A stretch of DNA of 64,000 nucleotides from Ovis canadensis (lineage: Eukaryota; Chordata; Mammalia; Artiodactyla; Bovidae), in contig NC_091263.1 in NCBI RefSeq assembly GCF_042477335.2, forward strand, positions 17,209,501 to 17,273,500, given 5' to 3'. Below are positions 54,670-64,000 of this stretch, one piece after another. The notes under the pieces were generated by a model. The model did not search any database. It had not been told where the DNA came from and saw only the letters and a program-made list of their open reading frames with translations. The first letter of the stretch is position 1. Every line of letters begins with the position of its first letter. Position numbers and translations under genes: made by a program.

Positions 54670-54759
54670 AGCAGCATCTCAGACACGTCGAAAAAGATGT
54701 TTTGATCCCTAAAATAATGAGAGAAAAGGCCCGAGAGAGATGTTCTGAACAAGTTCAAG
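54670..54759 (+). CDS. CMC1: CMC1 exon 2 (30 codons, phase 1 at both ends)
   Basis: A pyrimidine-rich tract and TTTCAG acceptor end at 54669, and the donor GTAAG starts at 54760. The 90-base exon keeps phase: it completes codon 7 (Glu) and ends with the first base of the next codon. It encodes QHLRHVEKDVLIPKIMREKA, then RERCSEQVQ. The cysteine in RCSEQVQ is the first cysteine of the first CX9C pair of the CHCH fold; its partner and the second CX9C pair must be on exons right of this window. There are no stops or frameshifts and the residues match the conserved family start closely, so this is a live gene and not a retrocopy (introns are present). AG dinucleotides at 54670-54671 and 54673-54674 could act as alternative acceptors, but either would shift the frame. 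Confidence 0.95.
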
Positions 54760-56254
54760 GTAAGATTCAAATATTCATATAAAGATCAAATACGTTTTTT
54801 ATAATATGATCTGAATTTAATCCTTAGCCTCAGAATGAAATAGTCAGTGAATTAATATGTATGAATTGGTTCTCACCCTTTCACTAAGATACCAGTATTT
54901 CAGCTTTCAGAACTTACAGGCGGCATTCATTTACAATTTAAAAATATTCTCCCAAATTCCCAGGAAAGAACATTTTTCCCCCAGATGTACAGTTATAGAG
55001 AAAAAACTTGCATTTGTATTTTGGAGAAACAAGTTATTCTGGTGATTTTAATAGGGAAGGAAGAAATGTCAAATGTAATGTATACCTGTGTCCCTCTATC
55101 AGCATGTTAATACAGGAATAAATTCTGAGATGATTTCTTTGGCATTGTTGCTGTTATTGAATTATGAATGGAATCGCAGTGGTAAATACAGTGAATCTTT
55201 TTAAAAATTTTTCTAAACTTTACAATTCTAAGTGGAAGGTATTTATGTAAATGCATGTACTAGGCACCCACATATGCCTGTGTTTGGAAAATAGTTTTTA
55301 CCATGAAGTATTCCTGTATTCTATAAATCTAGAGATATATTGTTGATTAACATGTAATATTATAGTGAAAAATATAAACAAAGGCATGGAAGGTGAAACC
55401 TGAGGCCTTAAATGATGGGTAATTAGAAAAGCAGATGGCAGTATTACTATGGAAATGTCCTGTAGTAGCAGTCTACCTCTTGGAATGGCCACATCAGAGA
55501 AGCAGTGGCAAAATCTTGCAGACGCGGACTTTCCCCCGGCTGCAAGTTTCCCCTCTCCCGCTGGCCTTTGATGAGGGACCATAGTTACGCCAGGGGGTGC
55601 TGACTGACTGCAGTTCCGCTCACATGTGTGAGCAGGAAGCCAGGCTGTATGAACTGTCATCTGGGGACTATGTCAGGAGCATCTGGGAGTCAGGCACATT
55701 CTTGTGCCTTAGATGCTGTCTCCTTAGAGAATAACCTCTGGGACTGATGGATAAAGACAATGAAGGAGTAGTTCCTCAGAATCAACACTGTGCGATGATC
55801 ATTTCTTTTTCTTAAATGACTTATTATGAGCTATTCCCATTTTAAATCCATCTATAAACTAGGTTTGAGTTAAATCCATCTGTAAATAAGTGTATTAATA
55901 AATTATCAGCAATTTATCAGCATCATTTGGTGGTCTTGCTTTCATTATGAATTAGTTGTCTGACTGGAGCCCCTCCCCTCCGCCCACCCCCAGATCCAGG
56001 AGAAGTTGCTCTGCTGGCACCTGCCGTGCGATTCAGCACACACTTGGCGGTGGGCCGTCATGCCCATGGTCTCAAGAAGTAATCTTCCATCCGCCTCACA
56101 GAACTTTTAAAAATACAGATCCTGATTCTGGTGATGGAGGAGAAAACTTAAAAATGGATAATAAAATTATAGGGTTAACTTTTCACTACCAGGAAAATTA
56201 TTTACTTATTACTGAATGTATTGGTTCAAAATTATAAACATTAGTTGTACTTAT
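54760..56254. other. Start of intron 2, unique
   Basis: Nothing recognised. Confidence 0.4.
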
Positions 56255-56470
56255 TCTGTTTTGTGGGTCTGCCCTGGTATTCAACTGGTGAAGAATTTGC
56301 CTGCAGTTCAGGAGACCCCGGTTTGATCCCTGGGTCAGGAAGATCCCCTGGAGCAGGGCGTGCAACCTACTCTTGTGTTCTTGCCTGGAGAGCCCCATGG
56401 ACAGAGGAGCCTGGCAGGTCCCACTTCATGGGATTGCAAAGAATCAGACACGACTGAGTGACTTTATTCT
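56255..56470 (+). mobile_element. Bov-tA SINE
   Basis: GTCTGCCCTGGTATTCAACT head, CCCGGTTTGATCCCTGGGTC B box, Bov-A body, CAGACACGACTGAGTGACTT end. Confidence 0.87.
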
Positions 56471-58667
56471 TTTGTAGCATTCTTCACTTTATTTTCTTTT
56501 GTAACACGTTATTCTGATACTTAGAATGAAAGAAAGCTAAGCAACTCAGTTACAGACTGTTTACTCTCATGATTCAGATGAAAATGCAAAATGGTCAAGT
56601 TTGGGTTTCAGAACTACCTTTGCTTTGCTCTTGGACAATGAAACTTTGTTTTTGGCCTTTGAAATGAAGGAACTAGAGTATAACTTTAAAAGGTTTATTA
56701 GGGTTACACACCTACTACTTTGTAATGGTACAGAAAAAATATTTAATTTTGCTTCTTTATCAAAACTTAAGTTGCTTACAGTGTTAATGTTAAGATTTTC
56801 TTCTTTTTTTATTTAATATACTTACAATCCTTTGAAGACTGAAAGCACCTTGAAATTTGAGGTTCATTTGAGTTATTTCAATGCATTTATCCCTAATAGA
56901 ACATGTTATAACAAATGATCTTTGAGTATTTGGACTTTTATAATCCTATATTGATTTTTTTTTCCTTTTAGGCCATATGGTCCAAAATGGTATTTTAGAA
57001 TCTAAAATTATTTTATTAAGAATGATCTTGCTGTTTAACCAGGTGAATTAGGAGAGCACATACACTGGCATTGCTCAGGCAGGAGCAAAACAGCTCTATT
57101 TAAACTGAACAAAAAGCCACAGTGTAGAATCAGGAGACTCCCATTGTGGCTTATTTACTATATATGGCCTTTGTTTTATTGAGTAATTATAGGATTCTAT
57201 ATAAAAGCACTATGCATCCTAATTGTATAGTTCTCAGATAAAGATATAGGAATTCTAATAAATGATCTGACTTTCTGCTGAATGCCTGAAACATGATTAT
57301 GTCAGAAAGCTTTTCTGTTTGATATATTTTTTTTTCCCTATGTCATTTCAACCCGGCTGATCATAAGAATTGGGTCAGGCTGCCAGCAACTTAGGTTTGT
57401 GAAGGGAATGGAACAGCTTTTCCAGTGACAAAGAGAAATGAAATCACTTTCAGTGAAAAAAAAGAGATGCCTCATTATAGTCAGCAACAGCAGTTATTGA
57501 CAGCTACACTTCCTATTAACAAGGAGCATTTAACTAAGAGTTTGGCTGTTGGATCTTTGGACTTGATCTAATTTGCCAGCATTAATTAGTTTCTTTTGAG
57601 CACAGACACTTGGTGCTCACAGCTATAGATTTGCAGGGCTAATTAGGATAGAAAATTGAACAGAATGGGGTAAGGCATTAACCTTCAACCATTACCAGCT
57701 GGGACACTGATAAAGACCACAGGGTCCAAATGCTCCTATTGATGTGAAGAGCACCCTAATGAATATCAATTTCAGCCAGGTTGCTATATTCTTACTAGTT
57801 CTCTCTTCATTATAAGTTTTAACCCGCTTTCCCGATCCCTTCATTATCTGTGTCTGCACTACTGGGTTTTACTCTACGCAGGCTCAGTCTGTGTTGCACA
57901 CTTTGCCTTCTGTTTAAACACAATTAAAATTTGTCTTAAGTAGTGGATAATGTTTAGAATGTTCCATGGCTACATCCCCTATTGCTTCTAAAATTTGACT
58001 TTTGCCTATAATTACATGATTCTGATTCTACAGTTCATTATTTATAAAGTCATGGTAACTTCACCATTGCCATGTAATGAAAATTATAACCTGAAACAAG
58101 AAAATCTCAGCTTTGGGGTAATAATTAAGCAGTGTTTGTATTAAACTGGGGTCAACCTGAGAATCTTTGTCTTTGTAAAATAGATATACTTCTTTGTTTC
58201 TTTTTGAAGAGAGAAAGAATGCACATCACCTTTTCCCTTAGAACTTAGTTTTGATTCGATGAGTAAAGATGGCTTGACTTGATGATTAAATACAGAATTG
58301 AGAATCCCAGTCTTACTATTATCATTTCACAAGATGATAGACTCTATTGGTAGAGCATACATCAAAAGAAAGGCATTTGCACAGTTCATTTAAATAGAGA
58401 AACTCAGCTTTATAATGTTCTTCTTTTGCCAGTAGCAAAGCATGAGAAGCAGTGAACAGAACCACTGAAATAAATGAACAAAGCAACGGTGAGGGCTAAG
58501 TGTGCTGGAGATGAACAGAAGGAAAGCTCCTGAACGGCTAGTCTCTGCCTGTCTCCCCACTGTGCCCCCACCTCCCAAAGGCCAAAACAGAAATCCCCTT
58601 CTACCAAGTGTGGTGGTCGAATCACTGCTTTTTCTTGAATCTGCGATGTACCAGCTTGTGGTGTCTT
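56471..58667. other. Repeat-free part of intron 2, candidate conserved noncoding DNA
   Basis: 2.2 kb without any recognised repeat. 57450-57800 holds homeodomain-type cores ATTAATTAG (57581-57589) and TAATTAG (57640-57646). No exon recognised. Confidence 0.35.
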
Positions 58668-59595
58668 CAGTTCAGTTCAGTTCAGTTCAGTCGCTCAGTC
58701 GTGTCCAGCTCTTTGCGACCCTATGAATTGCAGCACCCCAGGCCTCCCTGTCCATCACCATCTCCCGAAGTTCATTCAGACTCACATCCATCGAGTCCGT
58801 GATGCCATCCAGCCATCTCATCCTCGGTCGTCCCCTTCTCCTCCTGCCCGTAATCCCTCCCAGCATCAGAGCCTTTTCCAGTGAGTCAACTCTTCACATG
58901 AGGTGGCCAAAGTACTGGAGCTTCAGCTTTAGCATCATTCCTTCCAAAGAAATCCCAGGGCTGATCTCCTTCAGAATGGACTGGTTGGATCTCCTTGCAG
59001 TCCAAGGGACTCTCAAGAGTCTCTCCAACACCACAGTTCAAAAGCATCAATTCTTCAGCACTCAGCCTTCTTCACAGTCCAACTCTCACATCCATACATG
59101 ACCACTGGAAAAATCATAGCCTTGACTAGACAGACCTTTGTTGGCAAAGTAATGTCTCTGCTTTTGACTGTGCTACCTAGGTTGCTCATAACTTTTCTTC
59201 CAAGGAGTAAGCGTCTTTTAATTTAATGGCTGTAGTCACCATCAGTGATTTTGGAGCCCCCAAAAATAAAAAGTCTGACACTGTTTCCACTGTTTTCCCA
59301 TCTATTTCCCATGAAGTGATGGGGCCAGATGCCATGATCTTTGTTTTCTGAATGTTGAAATGTTGGCTTTAAGCCAACTTTTTCACTCTCCTCTTTCACT
59401 TTTGTCAAGAGGCTTTTTAGTTCCTCTTCACTTTCTGCCATAAGGGTGGTGTCATCTGCATATCTGAGGTTATTGATATTTCTCCCGGCAATCTTGATTC
59501 CAGCTTGTGCTTCCTCCAGCCCAGCGTTTCTCGTGATGTACTCTGCATAGAAGTTAAATAAGCAGGGTGACAAATATACAGCCTTGACATGTCTT
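58668..59595 (-). mobile_element. BovB LINE fragment, antisense, in intron 2
   Basis: 3' end with five TTCAG units at left; minus-strand pieces GIKIAGRNINNLRYADDTTL and MAESEEELKSLLTKVKEESE; truncated at about 59595 in the region before RT motif C. Confidence 0.93.
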
Positions 59596-59904
59596 AGGAG
59601 GATGGTTTGATGACCTCTGGGAGTTACTTTTCCCTGTGTGACTTTTTCCACACATTTGACTCTTCACTAATTTCATGATTTATATTTTCTATGTTAGTAA
59701 TATTTTTAAGAATATTATTTGTCATATATATTGGTAAAGTATACATTGTTATTTTTTTTAGAATAGAGCCTTCATAAGAAGAAGAGTCACTGAATTGCTA
59801 TGTGTTATAAAAATTCATTGTATTTCTTTGCTCTTTTGAAATGCATAATTAGCATTTTATAATAATGTCTCTGTTGACTAAGGAAGTTTGCCTTAAAAAT
59901 AGTG
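59596..59904. other. Short unique stretch
   Basis: AT-rich; nothing recognised. Confidence 0.35.
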
Positions 59905-60118
59905 TGTGCGTGTGCTAAGTTGCTTCAGTCATGTCTGACTCTTTGTGATTTTGTAGACTGTAGCCCACCAGGCTCCTCTGTCCATGGGATTCTCCAGCAA
60001 GAATACTGGAGTGGTAGCCATGCCCTCCTCCAGGGGACCTCCCTACCCAGGGGTCAAGCCTGTGTCTCTTATGTCTCCTGCACTGGCAGGCGGGCTTTTC
60101 TAGCGCCACCTGGGAAGT
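59905..60118 (-). mobile_element. Bov-tA SINE, antisense
   Basis: TGCTTCAGTCATGTCTGACT to CTAGCGCCACCTGGGAAG. Confidence 0.87.
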
Positions 60119-61461
60119 GAGAACCTTGTCTTGCTTTTGCCGTGACAGATCAGGACCAGTAAAGGACCTTGACTCAGCGGTGGCCTGGCGCTCTCGTTAC
60201 CCTGGATATGCTCTCCTCCTCTCTGACTCTCTTCATCCCTTGCACCTTCTGTTCCGGTATTTCAGTGTTTCTTTTGCCAGTGTTTTTTTGTGGCTGTCTT
60301 TTTCATCTGTTGGCCAATAGGTAGCATTGGTTCTAAGGGAATTGTAACAAGTTTAAGGGCATGGGTTTTTTATTTGACGCATCACAGAACTGTTGTTAAA
60401 TAACACAGAACCTTGATAAAAATGCCTGTCCTTCTTATCAGTCACATACAACTGAAATATGTTGCATTTTACTAAATTCCAAAGGTAGATGAATTAACAA
60501 AAGAAGAACTTCAAATTAAGAATGCTTAGGATATCCTTCAGGGACTTTGCAGGCAGAGAACTATCAAGGCATCATTAAAACTGATCGGAGGGCTACAGAC
60601 TATAAATGGCCAAAGTAATCAGTCTTTCCAACTCTGTTACTTGAACCTGCCCCAGGTTGCCTACTGGTTGTTGAATTGTACCTGCATTATCGCATGACGT
60701 TTCTGCCATGTAACTGGTTCACCAGTGTTGACTCACACTGAAACGGAGATGCAGCTCACCTTCAGACAGGCTTGGGTCAATTAGGAGGACGAGACATAAA
60801 AATCGTCATGTGTGATGACTGTCATGTTTGAGAGTATGTTATGTGGTCTAAGGAGCATAAAGGGATTTAAGGCCCAAGTCCTCTCTTTTGGACCTTCCCT
60901 GGGTGTGTCAGGTTCCTGAGACCACCCTGGGCTTAGTACTTTCCTACAAAGACTCATTGTCCTCAGCACGCAGTCATGCTCACAGCTACGGTTTATTACA
61001 GCAAAACCAGCCGAGGGAAAAGGCACGTGGGGTGAAGGTTAGAGGAGACCAGGCGCAAGCTTCCTCGAGGTCTTACTCAGTAGAGTCAGTCAACTTGAGC
61101 GTTAACTCTTCTGTGGTCCAGTTGTGGGCACATGTGAAGTGTTGTCTCTGGGGAGACTCACCAGAGGCTCAGGGAGTTGGTGATATGGCAGTTTCTGCAT
61201 AGTGTGTACTGAACTTTCAGACTCCCAGAAGGAAAGCAGGTGTGGAGCGCAAACCACACGCCTTACCCCGATGGTCAGAGTGCAGCGAGCCGCTCTTACC
61301 AGTTAGGGGATAGTGCGAGTGCTCCCCAAATCCAGGTTCTGACCCAGCTCAGGGTCAGCCTTGGAAGCACTGCTTTCCAAGCAGTGCAGTGTCAGGCCTG
61401 CCATGGTAACTCTTTCTTGCACACGGACACAGTAAAGTTATTATGTTTAATAACTGTGTTA
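60119..61461. other. Unique intronic stretch
   Basis: No exon or repeat recognised. Confidence 0.4.
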
Positions 61462-61583
61462 CGGTTATTTTTTGGTCATACCATGCGGCGTGTGGGATCT
61501 TTAGTTCCCTAGCCGTGGATGGAAACCACACCCCCTGCTGTGGAAGTGCAGAGTCTTAACCACTGGGCCACCAGACAAGTCCC
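61462..61583 (-). mobile_element. CHR-type SINE, antisense
   Basis: CATACCATGCGGCGTGTGGG ATCTTTAG and AGTCTTAACCACTGGGCCAC. Confidence 0.78.
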
Positions 61584-61595
61584 TGTATTTAGTAA

Positions 61596-61598
<3 letters not shown>

Positions 61599-61637
<39 letters not shown>
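61599..61637. repeat. (TG)n microsatellite, about 19 units
   Basis: Uninterrupted TG run at the tail of the following SINE. Confidence 0.95.
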
Positions 61638-61638
<1 letters not shown>

Positions 61639-61738
61639 GCTCAGTCGTGCCCGACTCTGCGACCCCATGGACTGCAATCCACCAGGTTCCCCTGTCCATG
61701 AGATTTTCCAGGCAAGGATACTGGAGTGGGTTGCCATA
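61638..61738 (-). mobile_element. Bov-tA/Bov-A fragment, antisense
   Basis: CGCTCAGTCGTGCCCGACTC to GGATACTGGAGTGGGTTGCC; the head is missing. Confidence 0.82.
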
Positions 61739-62149
61739 ATACTTGAATAATCATGTTTAACTACAGTTATTATGTGTGCCTGTTGGGCCTGATGCCACGC
61801 CAGTGGCATCATGGGTAGTAGACCTCTGTCAGTCACAAATCCAGCTGAATGATTTTTAAAACAAGTGAGCACAGCGTTTGATGATCATGACTCATTGACT
61901 AAGTGGTTCTTGGTCACACTCATTAATTCACACTTCTCTTGTAGGACTCATGATTGTCTTGACTTATGATGGTTTCTGAATAATGGCAATTTTATAATAA
62001 AATTATGTATACTTGGACATCAGTACTCTTGAATAATATGGCCAGTTCTTATTTCACAAAGAAAGTTTCAGTGTATTTGTTTTAGGAGTTAAGCTAAATC
62101 TTTGAATGACTTAATTAGCAGGGAATATTGTTAGGGCAGATGAATTTAG
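61739..62149. other. Unique intronic stretch
   Basis: Nothing recognised. Confidence 0.35.
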
Positions 62150-62275
62150 TACTTTTTTCTTTTTCTTTTGGATGCGCCCTGCAACATGTAGGATATTAGC
62201 TTCCCTACAGGGATCAAACCTGCACCTGCTCAGTGGAAGGGGAGATTCTTAGCCACTGGATCACCAGTGAAGTGC
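62150..62275 (-). mobile_element. CHR-type SINE, antisense
   Basis: GCAACATGTAGGATATTAGC and GATTCTTAGCCACTGGATCA; diverged. Confidence 0.72.
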
Positions 62276-62847
62276 TGAATTTAGTGTTTTAACAACTGAT
62301 TATTCAACTCATCTCCAAAGGTTTAAGAGTGAAAAGTCTACATTTTGACCACAAAGCGAAAAAATTACATTGCTTGGAACTTAGAAATATTGTTAAAATG
62401 AGTAAATATTATTAATATAAACTAAGAGTTATAGCTGTTTCTATCAGTACTTCATTAACAAGTTTGTGTTATTTTCCTAGATTTCTTAGCTGTTCAACTT
62501 TCAGATATTTTGCCATAATAGACTTAAATCCTATCATCTTATGTGCAGTTAATCCAGACTTAACTGTAGTCTTTAAACAGTTCCATGCCTTGTTTATAAA
62601 ATCCGAATATGAGATCACACTTCGTTGAAGCTCCTGATGATTTTGAGTTGTGATTGCGATTCTTTCCAGATAATCAGGGACTGATACTCACAGCCAGTTA
62701 TATTTTGGCTAGATACATTCTCATAGGAATCTTACATGTCCGTGGAAAAATTTTTGGCTTGTACAAAACTCTGGAATATGTTAAATTGGTAGATGTAGAA
62801 CTATTTAAAATATAACCAGGTTTTTTGGGGGATGGTCTAGAATTTGC
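62276..62847. other. Unique intronic stretch
   Basis: AT-rich; nothing recognised. Confidence 0.35.
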
Positions 62848-63160
62848 AGCCCATCCTAAAGGAAATCAGTCCTGAATATTCATTGGAAGGATTGTTGCTG
62901 AAGCTGAAATTCCAATCCTTTGGCCACCTGATGCAAAGAACTGGCTCATTTGAAAAGACACTGATGCTGGGAAAGACTGACGGCAGAGGAGAAGGGGACG
63001 ACAGAGAATGAGATGGTTGGATGGCATCACTGACTGGAAGGACATGAGTTTGAGTAAACTCCAGGAGTTGGTGATGGACAGGGAGGCCTAGCGTGCTGCA
63101 GTCCATGGGGTTGTAAAGAGTTGGACATGACTGACTGATTGAACTGAACTGGACTGATAA
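62848..63160 (+). mobile_element. BovB LINE 3' fragment
   Basis: CCATCCTAAAGGAAATCAGT start and GATTGAACTGAACTGGACTG end; no coding capacity. Confidence 0.92.
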
Positions 63161-63659
63161 TATATAAAACAGATAAACACAGTACTTTTTGGTTTTATTA
63201 CAAGTTATTAATTTCATTACATTTAAGGAGTCAATATGTGAAAACAGTGTTGTGGTATTATTTCCATGAAGCAAATCTGAACTCAGATGTTATGGAGTAC
63301 AGTTGCAGCCTAGTGGGTATTTCCCAGTTCATTTTTATGGTTCACTCTTTTGGGGGACGCAAATGTAGACTAAATCCTAAATCACATAAAGAAGAAGTTC
63401 TAAATAGAAATGATTTCTTATAATTTACTCAAAGAATTGTTCAATTAAGTAGATATAATAGAAGTTTTGTTCTGAGGCTCAGAAACAAGTTTATCTGGCA
63501 TCATATTTTAATATATTGATTGTCTCCAAAGTGTTATGTACTATTTGCATATATTTTAGTGTTTGTCAACTTTTACATGACTAAGATATATTTTTACAAA
63601 GCAAAACAGAATTTTCAGATGCCCTTTAGCACTTGAATGGGCCCTTAGGTTTATATGGA
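63161..63659. other. Unique intronic stretch
   Basis: Nothing recognised. Confidence 0.35.
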
Positions 63660-64000
63660 ACATAGTCATTCAAAAGTATTTACTGAGTATTTCCGACGTG
63701 CTCCTCACCATTATATGAACGGTCAATAAAACAGACAAAAATATTTACGCTTATAATTCTTAGATTTCAGTGAAGGAACTTGATGAATACCTTAAGTTAT
63801 TGTAAGAAAATATAAGTGATCTAGAGAGTAATGAAGTTGGGTTAGAGCAGTGAGGATGCCCATGTTAGATGAGGCTGCAGTTTTTAGTAGGTGGTCAGTT
63901 GTAGGTTGCACCAAGAAGGTGACATTTGGACAGAATTCTTATAGGAGGTGAAAAGGTGAGACATACAGATATCTCTGGGAGGAGCATTGTGAACAGAGCA
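63660..64000. mobile_element. Ancient interspersed repeat (L2-like), runs off the window
   Basis: ATTCAAAAGTATTTACTGAG, then GAAGGTGACATTTGGACAGA and GGGAGGAGCATTGTGAACAG recall a common old mammalian repeat. Family uncertain. Confidence 0.35.

Larger units (their letters stand above)
54760..64000 (+). other. CMC1: CMC1 intron 2, 5' part (continues past the window)
   Basis: Starts at the GTAAG donor after exon 2. No CMC1 exon 3 (which should encode a sequence continuing with the second cysteine of the first CX9C pair) was found to the end of the window. It holds two BovB fragments, several Bov-tA and CHR SINEs, an ancient repeat at the right edge and a repeat-free stretch at 56471-58667. Confidence 0.85.

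Noticed and set aside
54670..54674. Tandem splice acceptors at exon 2
   Set aside because: The extra AGs would shift the frame by 2 or 5 bases, so they do not give an in-frame alternative; the 54669/54670 junction fits the protein.
1..64000. Search for tRNA, rRNA, snRNA genes or a new defence or mobile system
   Set aside because: Only tRNA-derived SINE heads were seen. Everything else is explained by CMC1, ruminant repeats or unclassified single-copy DNA; nothing supports a new system.

Overview
The window is nuclear DNA from a ruminant (a bovid such as cattle, sheep or goat; I cannot decide the species). The diagnostic signal is about a dozen BovB (RTE-clade) LINE copies with the typical CAGTTCAGTTCAGTC end, some two dozen Bov-tA/Bov-A2 SINEs with their AGC tails, older Cetartiodactyla CHR SINEs, and artiodactyl L1 3' ends. 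There is no operon-like organisation and no prokaryotic feature. Nearly all open frames in the window are pieces of decayed BovB reverse transcriptase, translated SINEs, or chance frames in GC-rich DNA.

One host gene is supported: CMC1 (twin CX9C mitochondrial protein of cytochrome c oxidase assembly), on the + strand. Exon 1 carries only 19 coding bases (31961-31979) inside a CpG island at about 31620-32330. Exon 2 is 90 bases (54670-54759), after a 22.7-kb first intron; the remaining exons lie beyond the right edge. The promoter is TATA-less and GC-rich, with an NRF1-like site and two ETS/GABP-like sites just upstream, as expected for a nuclear gene of the mitochondrial respiratory chain.

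Layout: 1-31600 is intergenic DNA upstream of CMC1, made of layered BovB, L1, Bov-tA, CHR, MIR/L2, MLT1 and one probable retroviral LTR, plus a retroposed mRNA 3' end (26562-28113) with a target-site duplication and poly(A) signal. 31600-32330 is the promoter island. 31980-54669 is CMC1 intron 1: a repeat-poor first part (32330-35987), an 18-bp minisatellite (36517-36716), many SINE/BovB insertions, a twin-primed L1 (42316-43076), an uncommonly CpG-rich patch (43200-43830), and an old antisense L1 (49490-52500). 54760-64000 is the start of intron 2, including about 2 kb (56471-58667) without recognised repeats.

I did not find a new biological system. The most interesting things are mutational and retrotransposition records: two L1s with 5' inversions (one invaded by BovB at the inversion junction), a BovB copy carrying a locally templated inverted filler, a 38-bp retrotransposition event with a perfect 13-bp target-site duplication, and the retroposed 3' end that starts inside a Bov-A monomer.
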